Part shown: positions 25,397-36,600 of the stretch, in pieces
How the letters are laid out: the number at the start of each line of letters is the position of its first letter
Numbering within the stretch: position 1 is the stretch's first letter
Assembly: GCF_014196455.1 (NCBI RefSeq)
Contig: NZ_JACIDS010000001.1
Coordinates: 62,001 to 126,000 of the forward strand
From: Kaistia hirudinis
GTDB taxonomy: Bacteria; Pseudomonadota; Alphaproteobacteria; Rhizobiales; Kaistiaceae
Reading direction: 5' to 3'
Length of the DNA: 64,000 nt
The notes under the pieces: generated by a model
What the model saw: the letters and a program-made list of their open reading frames with translations, nothing else
What the model was told of the DNA's origin: nothing
Databases searched by the model: none
Program-made: the position numbers and the translations under genes

Positions 25397-26238
25397 GGCG
25401 TGGATACCTGCTGGTCGCGGGAGGCAAGGATCGCATCGGTCAGCGCCAGCGCGTCGCGATGCGCGGCGACGTCATGCACGCGGACGATGGCCGCACCGCG
25501 CTCGGCGGCGATGACGTTGGTAGCGATCGTGCCGTAGATCCGGTCCTTCGGCTCGCGGCCGGTGAGCGCGCCGATGAAGCGCTTGCGCGATGTGCCGATC
25601 ACGATCGGGAAGCCGAGCGCGACGAGCACATCGAGCCGGTCGAGGATGACGAGGTTCTCGCCCTCGTCCTTGCCGAAGCCGATGCCGGGATCGAGCAGGA
25701 TGCGGTGATCGGGAATGCCGGCGGCGCGGGCGATGGCGATCGAGCGGTCGAAGAAGCGCTTCAGCGCGTCGAGGATGGACGCCGCGCCGTAGCGCGCCTC
25801 CTTCTCCCAATGCCCGGCGATCACGGCGGCGCCATGCGCTGCCGCAACGCGCGCGATCTCCGGCTCGCGCTGCAGGCCCCAGACGTCGTTGACGATCCGC
25901 GCTCCAGCCGAAAGGGCGGCGTCGGCGACGGCCGCCTTGTAGGTATCGACCGAGATCAGCGCACCCGGTTCGGTACCGAGTGCGCGGATGACCTCCAGCA
26001 CGCGGGCGCTCTCCGTCGCCGCATCCACCTCGGCCGCGCCCGGCCGGGTCGATTCGCCGCCGATATCGATGATGTCGGCGCCCTCGGCCAGCATGGCGCG
26101 GCCGCGCGCCACGGCGGCGTCACGTTCCGCATGGTCGCCGCCGTCGGAGAAGCTGTCCGGCGTGACGTTCAAGATGCCCATGATGAGCGTGCGGCCGGCG
26201 GCAGCGCGCGCGAGATGGTCGATGTCGAGACTGGCCAA
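25393..26238 (-). CDS. folP: dihydropteroate synthase
   Basis: Condenses 6-hydroxymethyl-dihydropterin diphosphate with p-aminobenzoate; the sulfonamide target. 281 residues in a TIM barrel with MGILNVTPDSFSDGG at about 20-34, IIDIGGESTRPGA near 57-69, VDTYK near 98-102 and VIGTSRKRFIG near 227-237. The pterin and phosphate sites look intact and there is no sign of the sul-type insertion. First gene of the folPBK operon. Confidence 0.95.
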   Translation of the reverse strand: MASLDIDHLARAAAGRTLIMGILNVTPDSFSDGGDHAERDAAVARGRAMLAEGADIIDIGGESTRPGAAEVDAATESARVLEVIRALGTEPGALISVDTYKAAVADAALSAGARIVNDVWGLQREPEIARVAAAHGAAVIAGHWEKEARYGAASILDALKRFFDRSIAIARAAGIPDHRILLDPGIGFGKDEGENLVILDRLDVLVALGFPIVIGTSRKRFIGALTGREPKDRIYGTIATNVIAAERGAAIVRVHDVAAHRDALALTDAILASRDQQVSTP

Positions 26239-26273
26239 GGCGTCGTCCGATTCGGTCGGGAGGCTGACGGCGT

Positions 26274-26870
26274 CTAGAGCACCGAGAAGACCTGGCCGGT
26301 CAATGCGCCCTCGACGCTCTTCGAGAAGGCGAGCGCCGCGCGGGCGGCCGGCACCGGCTCGTGGCCGCGGAAGAACGGAGCGTAGCCGCCCATGGATTCG
26401 AGCAGCACGCCGGGGCTGACGGCGTTGATGCGCTGACCGCGCGGCAGCTCGATCGACGCCGCCTTCACGAAGGAATCGACGGCGCCGTTCACCATCGAGG
26501 CGGAGGTGCCCTTGCGGATCGGGTCATGCGCCAGCACGCCGGTGGTCAGCGTGAACGAGCCGCCCTCGCTCACGAAATCCTTGCCGATCAGCACGAGATT
26601 GACCTGGCCCATCAGCTTGTCGGCGATGCCGATCGCATAATCCTCCGCCGTCATTTCGACGAGCGGCGCGAACTTGACCTTGCCGGCGGCGCTGACCACG
26701 GCATCGCAGGTGCCGACCTCTTCGAAGGTGGCGCGGATCGAGGCGGGATCGCGAATGTCGATGCGGACATCGCCGGTGCGGCCGGCGCGGATGATGTCGT
26801 GACGGGCGCCGAGTTCGGCAGCAATGGCCGTGCCGAGAACGCCCGAGGCGCCGACGAGCAGGATCTTCAT
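26274..26870 (-). CDS. short-chain dehydrogenase/reductase family protein
   Basis: 198 residues, short for the family. NAD(P)-binding loop GASGVLGTAIA near 7-17 (the TGxxxGxG variant), DIR near 38-40, NNAG replaced by SAAGKV near 60, and a Ser...Asn pair around 'TTGVL' and 'MVNGAVDSFVKAAS' where the classical catalytic Tyr is replaced by Met-Val-Asn. Proteins of this compact type often bind NADP but may lack the usual catalytic triad. Downstream of it, in the same direction, is the fol operon 36 bases on. Substrate unknown. Confidence 0.78.
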   Translation of the reverse strand: MKILLVGASGVLGTAIAAELGARHDIIRAGRTGDVRIDIRDPASIRATFEEVGTCDAVVSAAGKVKFAPLVEMTAEDYAIGIADKLMGQVNLVLIGKDFVSEGGSFTLTTGVLAHDPIRKGTSASMVNGAVDSFVKAASIELPRGQRINAVSPGVLLESMGGYAPFFRGHEPVPAARAALAFSKSVEGALTGQVFSVL

Positions 26871-26991
26871 GTGAGGGGAACTCCGATGTGCGGATGAGGA
26901 AAGGTGACCGCGATCATAGCCAAGCTGGGCGGCAGGACTAGGGTCGCGCGCAAATCCGCCGCGTCAGGCGGAAAAATTCGGGAGAGAAACC

Positions 26992-27327
26992 ATGCGCCAC
27001 CCCGTTCTGATTTCGACGATCGCGGTCTGTGCCGCCTTGCTGTCCGCCGGCCAGGCGCGTGCTGCCTGCTTCGAGACGATCGGCTGCACGGACAGCGAGA
27101 AGATGTCGCTGTCGAGCCTCCGGACGCTGTCGTGCGACAGCCTCTGGACGGCGCGCAACACGATCTATCACGAGAATGGCTATTGCTTTCGCACGGCGCG
27201 GGGCAAGGCGAATTTCTCCAATGATGGTTGCGTCACCTCGAACCAGTCGGCGATCCGGCTCAACAGCTATGAGCGCGCCAATGTCCAGGCGATCACGAAG
27301 GTCGAGCGGGAGAAGGGGTGTCACTGA
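26992..27327 (+). CDS. exported YARHG-domain protein
   Basis: 111 residues with a signal peptide (about 1-25, ending GQARAA) and one YARHG domain: SLSSLRTLSCDSLWTARNTIY near 40-60, GYCFRTARGKANF near 63-75 and a 'LNSYERANVQAITKVE' tail near 92-107. YARHG domains are extracellular and of unknown role, thought to bind the cell wall. Several Cys suggest disulfides. Its last 35 bases overlap the tail of the hydrolase gene on the other strand. Confidence 0.85.
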   Translation: MRHPVLISTIAVCAALLSAGQARAACFETIGCTDSEKMSLSSLRTLSCDSLWTARNTIYHENGYCFRTARGKANFSNDGCVTSNQSAIRLNSYERANVQAITKVEREKGCH

Positions 27328-28234
27328 CATCGTTGGGCCGTGGCTCCGGCTTCGGCGGGATCGGCGCCGCAGGGCCGTCGAGGAAGTCGACCATGGCCTT
27401 GTTGAAGGCTGTCGGATCCTGAAGCAGGCCGGCATGGCCGACATTGGGCAGGATCACGAGCTGGGCTCCGGGAATGAGCTTCGCCATCTCGCGCGTATGC
27501 TCCGGCCGGATCGCTTCCTCGCGCTCGCCATCGGCGATCACCGTGGGAACATGGATCGCGCGGAGCTCGGCGTGGCTGAAATTCGGCTCCGTCTCCCACA
27601 TCTCGTTCACTTCGCGCACGGTCTCGGCGTGCTCGTCGAGCAGTTCGCTGGCGCTCGCCTGCAGGGGCGCCAGCACCGAGGGGACGGGGGAGGGCGCAAG
27701 CCCCGCGACATTGTAGTTGGCGCCATAGGCGAAGAGCTTCGAGATCCGGTCCGGGTGATGGATGGCGATGTCGAGCCCGATGATGCCGCCATCGCTCCAG
27801 CCGACGATCGCCGCCTGCCGGATCTTGAGATGGTCCATCAGCGCCAGCACGTCGGATGACATCACGTCATAGCCGATCGGCTCGTTGCCGCGCGTGCTGC
27901 GGCCCTGGCCGCGGCTGTCGGCGACAATGACCTCGTGATGGCCGACGAGCGCCGGGATCTGGTTGCGCCAGTCGCGCGAGGAACCGAGGCCGCCATGCAG
28001 CAGGATGACCGGCGCGCCGCCATGCGGGTTGAAGATGGCGTACCACATCTTGATGCCGTTCAGATTGGCATAGCCGCTGCGGTCGGGCTTCTTGAAGAAA
28101 CGGGGTTCGTTGATCGCGGGCCCGACGATGGTGATGCCGACGGCCGCCAGCGCGACGCCGGCGAGCGCGAGCCAGCGGGCGAACAGGCGGACGGTGCGGG
28201 TCGTCGTTGCGCTGAACTGCATCACGGGAATCAT
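27293..28234 (-). CDS. membrane-anchored or secreted alpha/beta hydrolase
   Basis: 313 residues; a hydrophobic N-terminal segment (about 18-42) acts as anchor or signal. Motifs: LLHGGLGSSRDW near 78-89, RGQGRST near 112, nucleophile GWSDGG near 146-151, and His in VGHAGLLQD near the end. Closely parallels the hydrolase at 23496-24386, pointing to local duplication. It ends with a Pro-rich tail. Its last codons lie inside the YARHG gene on the opposite strand. ATG choice uncertain by four codons. Substrate unknown. Confidence 0.82.
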   Translation of the reverse strand: MIPVMQFSATTTRTVRLFARWLALAGVALAAVGITIVGPAINEPRFFKKPDRSGYANLNGIKMWYAIFNPHGGAPVILLHGGLGSSRDWRNQIPALVGHHEVIVADSRGQGRSTRGNEPIGYDVMSSDVLALMDHLKIRQAAIVGWSDGGIIGLDIAIHHPDRISKLFAYGANYNVAGLAPSPVPSVLAPLQASASELLDEHAETVREVNEMWETEPNFSHAELRAIHVPTVIADGEREEAIRPEHTREMAKLIPGAQLVILPNVGHAGLLQDPTAFNKAMVDFLDGPAAPIPPKPEPRPNDVSDTPSPARPS

Positions 28235-28346
28235 CGGCCGCCATGGCGCTGCCCTACAAGCTGGGGCAGGACGCTGCCGCCGGCAAGGGCCGCTTCGCTC
28301 GGTCGCAGGTCTGGCGGCGAATCATGGCGGATGCAGGGTGAAGAGG

Positions 28347-28373
28347 GCGGCGCCGGAACTCGACCGGCGCCGC
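28347..28373 (-). terminator. hairpin after the ABC importer operon
   Basis: GCGGCGCCGG pairs perfectly with CCGGCGCCGC across a 7-base loop. It starts 10 bases past the stop of the substrate-binding protein gene. No clear U tract. Confidence 0.45.
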
Positions 28374-28382
28374 ACCAGCGCG

Positions 28383-29372
28383 TCAGCGAATGCCGGCGTC
28401 GATCAGATCGACCAGCCCGTCGATGCTGTCCGGCGTGACGACGCCGGCGCCCGTATTGAGCGAGAGGCCCGGCATCTTGTACTTGGCCGACATCACGCAC
28501 TGCACGACCGGCATGAAGCCCTGCAGATAGAGCAGTTGGTCCAGGGTCGCCGTCACATAGCCGGACTTCAGGCCGTCGATCGTCGCCGGTCCGAGGTCGA
28601 TGCCGCCGACGATGATGTCGCCCGGCTGCTTGCCGGCGCTCTTCAGCACCTGGCCCATGATGCCGGTGATGCCGCCATGCTGCGTGCCGATCGCCTTCAG
28701 GTTCGGGTGCGCCTGGATATAGGCCGCCAGAACCGGGACGCCGAGCGAGGTGTCGGAATTGACCTCCTGCGTGATCTCGAGCCGGTCGACCTTGAGGCCG
28801 GCCTTTTCGAGCGTATCGGCCAGGCCCTTTTCGGACTGGCCGCGCTCGGCCTGGCTGAAGACGCCATAGACCATCGCCTCGTCGCCGGACTTGAGACCCT
28901 TGGCCAGCATCGCCTCGGCCGTCAGCTTGCCGCCGGCATAGAGGTCGACGCCGGCATAGCCGAGGCCCTTGGCGCCGAACTCCTGCTGCAGGTCCGTCAT
29001 CGGCGAATTGCCGACCGTGACGATGATGCCCTGGTCCACGGCGCTCTTGACGAGGTCATGGAAGGCGGCGCTGCCGGGATGGCCCATGATCTCGATGCAG
29101 GCGGGCTTGGCGGCGACCGCTTCCTTGAACTGGTTGATCATGGTCTCGGGCGCCCAGGCCGAGAACTGCTCGCGCAGATCGACGCCGAGCGCCTTGGCGG
29201 CCTGTGCCGCGCCGGTCTGGCGGGCGAGCGTCGCTCCGTCGCCGGCATTGCCGCCCATCTGCATGTACATGACGAGGCCTGCGCCCGGCATGTCCTCGGC
29301 CGATGCCGCGCCGAGCGAAAGTCCAAGGGCCGCCGCGGCGATCCCTCCCAAGAGAATGGCCTTTGCGCGCAT
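28383..29372 (-). CDS. sugar ABC transporter substrate-binding protein
   Basis: 329 residues with a signal peptide (about 1-25, ending GAASAED). The rest fits the RbsB/FrcB-type periplasmic binding fold: a first lobe with 'GGNAGDGATLARQTGAAQAAK' early, a hinge, and 'IIVGGIDLGPATIDGLKSGYVTATLDQ' near 230-255, where the family has the DNNEDMALGA-type sugar site. Last gene of the ATPase-permease-binding protein operon. Substrate is probably a pentose, hexose or polyol; not determinable here. Confidence 0.88.
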   Translation of the reverse strand: MRAKAILLGGIAAAALGLSLGAASAEDMPGAGLVMYMQMGGNAGDGATLARQTGAAQAAKALGVDLREQFSAWAPETMINQFKEAVAAKPACIEIMGHPGSAAFHDLVKSAVDQGIIVTVGNSPMTDLQQEFGAKGLGYAGVDLYAGGKLTAEAMLAKGLKSGDEAMVYGVFSQAERGQSEKGLADTLEKAGLKVDRLEITQEVNSDTSLGVPVLAAYIQAHPNLKAIGTQHGGITGIMGQVLKSAGKQPGDIIVGGIDLGPATIDGLKSGYVTATLDQLLYLQGFMPVVQCVMSAKYKMPGLSLNTGAGVVTPDSIDGLVDLIDAGIR

Positions 29373-29440
29373 GATCGATTCCTCCCTCCGTTCATGCTTG
29401 CACCTGCGGCCGATCGGCTTTGCCGAAGTTCTGGCGCAGG

Positions 29441-30493
29441 CTATTCGGCGGCTTTCGCCCTCCCGAATTTCGCGCTGAAGCCGAGGCGCGCCAGGAAGGC
29501 GGCGCGGCGCTGCGGCTCCTCGACATAGAGATAGAAGACGATGGCGATGAGGAAGATGAGCCCCTGCACGGTCCGCACCCAGGCGCCGGTGAGGCCCGAG
29601 GCGACCAGACCCGCCTCCAGCATGCCGATGATGAAACAGCCGAAGATCGTGCCGATGATCGTCGCCCGGCCGCCGAAGATCGATGTGCCGCCGATCAGCA
29701 CCGAGGCGATGGCCGTCAGCAGATAGCCCTGGCCCTGATTGCCGAAGAAGTTCTTGTTTTCGAGCGTCAGGAAGATCGCGGCGAGACCGGCGAGCCCGCC
29801 CATCAGCGTGAACAGACGGATCTTCTCGCGGTCCACGTCGATGCCGACGACCCGCGAGACTTCGTTCGAATCGCCGATGAACAGGATGTGCTCGCCGAAG
29901 CGATGGCGCGTCAGGATCGTCCAGAGGAAGAAGGCGATCAGCGCTGTCCAGACGGCCTGGAGCGAGATCTGGTTGAGCCAGATCGGGGCGTTCGGGCCGA
30001 AATCGATTCGTCCGACCAGAACCTGCCAGACGCTCGATTCCTCGGCGCCGCGCAACGCATAGGACTTGCCGCCCGAGAGCACCGTCGCCATGCCGGCCCA
30101 GAAGAACTGCGTGCCCAGCGTCGCGATGAAGGAGGGGATGCCCACCTTGGCGACAAGGAGGCCGTTGACGAAGCCGACCAGCAGACCGGCGGCGAGGGCG
30201 GCGACGACCGCGATCCAGCCGAGCTGGTATTCCTTGAAGAGCAAGGCGAAGACGAAGCCGGAGAAGGCGATGATCGCGGGGAAGGAGAGGTCGATCTCGC
30301 CCGCGCCGATGACGAAGGTCAGCCCGAGCGCCAGCAGGATCAGCGGCGGCAGCGTCGACAGGAACGTCGTGTAGATGAAGGGCGACAGGAACACGCCCGG
30401 CGCCGTGAACATGAATAGGCCGAGGATGCAGGCGAAGACGAGGATGATCGGCAGGCCCTCGATTCTGCGGATGAGGCCGGTCGCCATGGTCAC
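29441..30493 (-). CDS. sugar ABC transporter permease (RbsC/FrcC type)
   Basis: 350 residues with about nine or ten hydrophobic helices and the BPD_transp_2 signatures: VIGAGEIDLSFPAIIAFSG near 62-80, 'LLVGFVNGLLVAKVGIPSFIATLGT' near 105-129 and 'GGTSIFGGRATIIGTIFGCFIIGMLEAG' near 268-295. It forms the membrane channel of the importer. Its start (GTG 30493 overlapping the ATPase stop, or ATG 30487) couples it to the ATPase gene. Confidence 0.9.
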   Translation of the reverse strand: MTMATGLIRRIEGLPIILVFACILGLFMFTAPGVFLSPFIYTTFLSTLPPLILLALGLTFVIGAGEIDLSFPAIIAFSGFVFALLFKEYQLGWIAVVAALAAGLLVGFVNGLLVAKVGIPSFIATLGTQFFWAGMATVLSGGKSYALRGAEESSVWQVLVGRIDFGPNAPIWLNQISLQAVWTALIAFFLWTILTRHRFGEHILFIGDSNEVSRVVGIDVDREKIRLFTLMGGLAGLAAIFLTLENKNFFGNQGQGYLLTAIASVLIGGTSIFGGRATIIGTIFGCFIIGMLEAGLVASGLTGAWVRTVQGLIFLIAIVFYLYVEEPQRRAAFLARLGFSAKFGRAKAAE

Positions 30494-31284
30494 TTCGCCT
30501 TCTGCAGATCGATCAGGAATTCGGTCAGGTCGGCGACCGACATGTCGCGCGGCGCGATCTCCGCGACGACGCTGCCGCGGTCCAGCACGATCAGCCGGTC
30601 GGCGACCTCGTGCACATGGGCGAGGTTGTGCTCGATATAGACGCAGGCGCGGCCGGAATCCTTGATCCGCCGGACGAAGTCGAGGACCTTCCGGACTTCC
30701 TTGACGGCGAGGGCGACCGTCGGCTCGTCGAGCACGATCAGGTCGGAATTGTAATGCATCGCCCGGCCGATCGCGATGCCCTGGCGCTCGCCGCCCGAGA
30801 GCTGGGCGACCGTCGAATCGACGGTAATGCCGACCCCGCGGAAGCCGATCGAGCGCAGCAGCACCTCTTCGGCGATCTTCTTTTCCCGCTTGATGTCGAT
30901 ATAGCCGAAGCGGTTGGTGATCTGCCGGCCGACGAAGAAATTGCGCCAGAGCGGCTGTTTGTCGGCGAGCGACTTGTCCTGGTAGACGGTCTCGATCGCG
31001 AGGTCGTGCGCCATGCGGACCGAATAGTCGGCGAGATCGACTTCGCGGTCGCGGATGAAGATCTTGCCGGCGGTGGGCGCGAGCACGCCGGTCATGACCT
31101 TGATCAGGGTCGATTTGCCCGCGCCATTGTCGCCGATCAGGCCGACGATCTCGTTGCGCCCGATCGCGAGGCTGATGTCGCGGAGCGCATGCACGGAGCC
31201 GAAATATTTCTGCACGCCCTCGAGGCGTACGATGTCGCGGAAGCCGGGCTCGGCCACGGCTTCCGTCGCTGACGTCTCATCCAA
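30490..31284 (-). CDS. sugar ABC transporter ATP-binding protein (FrcA-like, single domain)
   Basis: 264 residues from TTG at 31284, which has GGGGAGGAGAG seven bases upstream; no in-frame ATG fits. Walker A GDNGAGKST near 51-59, Q loop near 98, signature LSGGERQGIAIG near 157-168 and Walker B LIVLDEPTVALAV near 177-189. One ATP-binding domain only, as in FrcA, not the duplicated RbsA form. Frc of Sinorhizobium imports fructose, mannose and ribose, but gene order differs here (ATPase first). Divergent from pccA. Confidence 0.88.
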   Translation of the reverse strand: MDETSATEAVAEPGFRDIVRLEGVQKYFGSVHALRDISLAIGRNEIVGLIGDNGAGKSTLIKVMTGVLAPTAGKIFIRDREVDLADYSVRMAHDLAIETVYQDKSLADKQPLWRNFFVGRQITNRFGYIDIKREKKIAEEVLLRSIGFRGVGITVDSTVAQLSGGERQGIAIGRAMHYNSDLIVLDEPTVALAVKEVRKVLDFVRRIKDSGRACVYIEHNLAHVHEVADRLIVLDRGSVVAEIAPRDMSVADLTEFLIDLQKAK

Positions 31285-31523
31285 TCGCCTCTCCTCCCCG
31301 AGAAAGCGCCTGACGGACCGATGTGATGCGAAGTTGGCGCGGTCTTGCTGCCGCACGCCGCGGACCCGGCCGTTGGTCCCTTCTCCTCCCGGCCTTGTTC
31401 TTGGCAAGAGAATCGTACGACGAATGATCCGCTGTCAAGGGCAGACGGGCGTTTCCTCAGCCAAGGATTGCTGGCGCATCGGGGGCGTCGTAGAAGCGTT
31501 ACAGACGGGACGAAGTGGCGCTG

Positions 31524-33536
<2,013 letters not shown>

Positions 33537-33565
33537 AGCGCGCTGACGCGGCGGACGGCGAAGCC

Positions 33566-34705
33566 TCAGTCAGCCTCGACGAGGCTGTCTTCCTTTACAT
33601 TCATGAGGTTGCCGCGCCATTCGAAACCGCTGCCCGAGACGGCGGCGACCCAGAGGAAGGGCAGGGCCACGTCGCGCAGGATCCAGGCGAGCACCTGTTT
33701 CGGCGTCGATGTCCAGCCGAGGCTGATGGCGAGCGCCACCTCGGAACCGTACCAGGCGACGGCGAGGAGAGCCGCGGACCAGAGCGGGATCACGTCGAAC
33801 AGGCCGAGCGCGAGCGCGACCAGCAGCGGGAAGAAGCCGCCGACGATCAGTTCGAACGAGAAGAAGACCGGGAAGGTGACGCGGCGCAGCCGGGCCCAGC
33901 GCAGCTGCCGCGACCAGACGGCGCGGAAGGTGCGCCGGCCGAGCGGCTGCGGGAACGGGAGCTCGACGAGGCGGACATGGCGGCCCGCGCCGCGGATGAC
34001 CTTGGTCGCCGCCGCATCCTCGGCCGCCTCGGCGCCGAGCGCTTCGATGCCGCCATTGTCGTCCAGATATTCGCGCCGCCAGAGCATCGATTTGCCCTGC
34101 GCGAAGCCGTTGCCGATCGCGTCGGCCGCCAGCTGCCAGCGGGCCTGGAAGGTGTTCAGGAAGGCGCACTCGACCTCGGAGGCGATGCCGTCCGGCTCGC
34201 TGCCGAGCGGCGGCGAGCAGACGAGGCCGGTGGTCGGCGACCAGCGGCTGAGCATGCGGATGAGATAATCGTGCGGCATCAGCACATTGCTGTCTGCCAT
34301 GACGATCCAGTCATGCCGCGCCGTCTTCCAGCCCTTCACCAGATTGTTGAGCTTGGGATTGATGCTGACGCGGTCGTCGCCGACGAGGAGGCGGGCGGGA
34401 ACCTGCGGATATTCGGCCATGAGCTTCTCGACCACCGGAACGATCGGGTCGTCGCCATTCGCCACGCAGAAGACGAGTTCATATTCGGGATAATCGAGTT
34501 CGAAGCCGGAGCGCAGCGTGCGCTCGATCGAATTCTCGAGCCCGCAGACGGGCCGCAGGATGGAGATCGCCGGGGTCACGGCCGGCTTGGCGTAGAGCTT
34601 GCCGACGGCGATGCGACCCCGCAGGATGACGATCGCGATCGTCACGAACTGGATGAATGCCGTCGCGGCGCAGAAGGCGATGCCGGCCCAGGCCAGAATG
34701 TTCAT
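33566..34705 (-). CDS. ceramide glucosyltransferase-like glycosyltransferase (GT21/HpnI type)
   Basis: 379 residues from ATG 34705. An N-terminal membrane helix (about 3-24), a GT-A catalytic domain with ISILRPVCGLE near 46-56, MADSNVLMPHDYL (D-x-N/D1-D2) near 140, EDAAATK (D3) near 239-245 and RQLRW (the (Q/R)XXRW motif) near 271-275, and two or three C-terminal helices. This is the motif order of ceramide glucosyltransferases and of the hopanoid protein HpnI. No hopanoid genes are near, so a glycolipid (ceramide or diacylglycerol) glucosyltransferase seems more likely. Divergent from the phosphatase gene. Confidence 0.83.
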   Translation of the reverse strand: MNILAWAGIAFCAATAFIQFVTIAIVILRGRIAVGKLYAKPAVTPAISILRPVCGLENSIERTLRSGFELDYPEYELVFCVANGDDPIVPVVEKLMAEYPQVPARLLVGDDRVSINPKLNNLVKGWKTARHDWIVMADSNVLMPHDYLIRMLSRWSPTTGLVCSPPLGSEPDGIASEVECAFLNTFQARWQLAADAIGNGFAQGKSMLWRREYLDDNGGIEALGAEAAEDAAATKVIRGAGRHVRLVELPFPQPLGRRTFRAVWSRQLRWARLRRVTFPVFFSFELIVGGFFPLLVALALGLFDVIPLWSAALLAVAWYGSEVALAISLGWTSTPKQVLAWILRDVALPFLWVAAVSGSGFEWRGNLMNVKEDSLVEAD

Positions 34706-34935
34706 CGGGAGGTTTCCCGTTCGGCGGCAGGGCAGGGAGACATGTCGGGGCGGCTCATCGCTTCCATGGGCTTCGCACTGGCCAACGATTCGATCCGGGA
34801 TACGGTCACTCTTCCCATCCTCGTGGCGGACGCACATGTCCATACTATGACAGCGCGCTGGAGCTTGACGCCGCGACCCAACCCGCGCAAGCCCGCGCAG
34901 TGTACCACCAAACCGAAACCTGCGGAGTGTTGCCG

Positions 34936-35598
34936 ATGACACCGGCCGTGCTGCTCGACCTCGACGGCACCCTGACCGATCCCTATCCGGGGATCAGTGC
35001 GTCCATTCTCTATGCGCTCGAGCGGCTCGGATATCCGCCTGCCGACGAGCAAACCCTGCGCGCTGCGGTTGGTCCGCCGCTCGAGGGGGCGTTCGCGACG
35101 ATGCTCGGCGGCGATGCCGTTCTCGCCAAGGAGGCCCTGCGCCTTTATCGCGAGCGCTATGCGCCGATCGGCATCTACGAGAACCGCGTCTTCGACGGCA
35201 TTCCGCAGATGCTGACGGATCTGCGTGCGGCCGGCCTGCGACTTTATATCGCCAGCTCGAAGCCGCGCGCCTTCTGTGAGTCGATCGCCTCGCATTTCGG
35301 TTTTGCCGACCAGCTCGACCGAATCTACGGCTCAGAATTCGACGGAAGGCTGGTCGCCAAGGCCGATCTGATCGGCCATCTGCTCGCCGAGGAGCGCGTC
35401 GATCCGCTGCGCAGCGTCATGGTCGGCGACCGGCGGCATGACGTGGAAGGCGCCCGCGCCAACGGGCTGCGCGTCATCGGCGTTTCCTGGGGCTATGGCA
35501 GTCCCGAGGAGTTCGCGGCCTTCCCGCCCGATGCGATGGTGGACGATGTCGCGGCGCTGGCCGGCGAGGTCCTGCGGCAATTGGAGCGGCGGCCGTGA
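34936..35598 (+). CDS. HAD-family phosphatase (phosphoglycolate phosphatase-like)
   Basis: 220 residues of HAD subfamily IA. Motif [13 protein letters not shown] near 8-19 with the nucleophile Asp, motif II SSKP near 107-110, conserved Lys near 142 and motif [16 protein letters not shown] near 163-176. The helical cap lies between 18 and 85. Similar to Gph, which removes phosphate from 2-phosphoglycolate, but substrate range in this family is broad. GGAG precedes the ATG at 34936. Overlaps acyP by 4 bases (GTGA). Confidence 0.87.
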   Translation: MTPAVLLDLDGTLTDPYPGISASILYALERLGYPPADEQTLRAAVGPPLEGAFATMLGGDAVLAKEALRLYRERYAPIGIYENRVFDGIPQMLTDLRAAGLRLYIASSKPRAFCESIASHFGFADQLDRIYGSEFDGRLVAKADLIGHLLAEERVDPLRSVMVGDRRHDVEGARANGLRVIGVSWGYGSPEEFAAFPPDAMVDDVAALAGEVLRQLERRP

Positions 35599-35879
35599 GC
35601 GGACGGGTCGGTGTGCATATCCGCGTCACCGGCACGGTCCAGGGCGTCGGCTATCGCGCCTTCGTCGAACGGGAGGCCGTTGCGCGCGGCCTCTCCGGCT
35701 GGGTGCGGAACCGGCGCGACGGCAGCGTCGAGGCGGTGCTGAGCGGCGAGAGCGCGGTGGTCGAGGCCATGATCGCCGCCTGCCTCGCCGGGCCGCGTCT
35801 GGCGCGCGTCGAGCGTGTCGAGCGCATCGCGGTGGTCGAGCCGCTCGACGGCCCGTTTCTGGTGGCGCCGAGTTTCTGA
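35595..35879 (+). CDS. acyP: acylphosphatase
   Basis: 94 residues. The active-site loop [16 protein letters not shown] at about 13-28 holds the catalytic Arg, and the catalytic Asn lies in [14 protein letters not shown] near 35-48. It hydrolyses acyl phosphates such as carbamoyl phosphate or acetyl phosphate. GTG start in the stop of the phosphatase gene, so the pair is co-translated. Full length for the family. Confidence 0.93.
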   Translation: MSGRVGVHIRVTGTVQGVGYRAFVEREAVARGLSGWVRNRRDGSVEAVLSGESAVVEAMIAACLAGPRLARVERVERIAVVEPLDGPFLVAPSF

Positions 35880-35886
35880 AGTCGGC

Positions 35887-36600
35887 TCAGGCGGATGCCG
35901 TCGGCCCGAAATGCTCTTCGAATTCGGCCCGCAGGACCGAATCGAGCTCGGGCATCGCGACGATCCGGCCGAGGTCCGAAAGGCTCGTCACGCCGTGGCC
36001 GCGTATGCCGCAGGGCACGATGCCGTCGAAATGGGAGAGCTCCGGCTCGAGATTGATCGAGACGCCGTGAAAGCTCACCCAGCGCCGGACACGGATGCCG
36101 ATCGCCGCGATCTTGTCTTCGACATCCACTCCCCGGTCGGGCCGTCGTACCCAGACGCCGACGCGATCCTCGCGCCGCTCGCCGGTCACGTTGAAATGGC
36201 CAAGCGTCTTGATGACCCAATCCTCGAGCGTCGCGACGAAGCGGCGCACGTCGCGCCCGCGTCGTCCGAGGTCGAGCATCACATAGGCCACGCGCTGGCC
36301 GGGGCCGTGATAGGTGTACTGGCCGCCGCGCCCCGTCGTATGGACGGGGAAGCGGGCAGGGGCGAGCAGGTCTTCCGCGCTCGCGCTGGTTCCGGCCGTA
36401 TAGAGCGGCGGATGCTCGACGAGCCAGACGCGCTCCCGCGCCGTGCCGGCGCTGATCGCCGCGACGCGCGATTCCATTTCGGCGACGGCATCCGGGTATT
36501 CGACGAGGCCCTCGGCGATCACCCATTCGACCGGTTCGCTTCCCGGAGCCGGGTGCATGGCATGGCCGAGGGAGGCCCGGTCGAGGGCTGCGGTTTCCAT
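35887..36600 (-). CDS. lipB: octanoyl-[acyl carrier protein]:protein octanoyltransferase LipB
   Basis: 237 residues from ATG 36600 (AGGA six bases upstream). LipB moves octanoate from ACP to the lipoyl domains of 2-oxoacid dehydrogenases and GcvH; LipA then adds sulfur. The family block [16 protein letters not shown] is near 83-98, the catalytic Lys is in EDKIAAIG near 149, and the catalytic Cys in IVPCGI near 184. The upstream frame remains open to 36690 but the extra residues do not resemble LipB. Converges with acyP. Confidence 0.95.
   Translation of the reverse strand: METAALDRASLGHAMHPAPGSEPVEWVIAEGLVEYPDAVAEMESRVAAISAGTARERVWLVEHPPLYTAGTSASAEDLLAPARFPVHTTGRGGQYTYHGPGQRVAYVMLDLGRRGRDVRRFVATLEDWVIKTLGHFNVTGERREDRVGVWVRRPDRGVDVEDKIAAIGIRVRRWVSFHGVSINLEPELSHFDGIVPCGIRGHGVTSLSDLGRIVAMPELDSVLRAEFEEHFGPTASA

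Noticed and set aside
26274-26870. SDR gene as a damaged pseudogene because it is short
   Set aside because: The short form with a clean start and stop and an intact cofactor loop matches a known compact branch; no frameshift is seen.
30494-31407. Longer N-terminus for the ABC ATPase to 31407
   Set aside because: The extra residues are not conserved for ABC ATPases, and TTG 31284 has a strong ribosome site.
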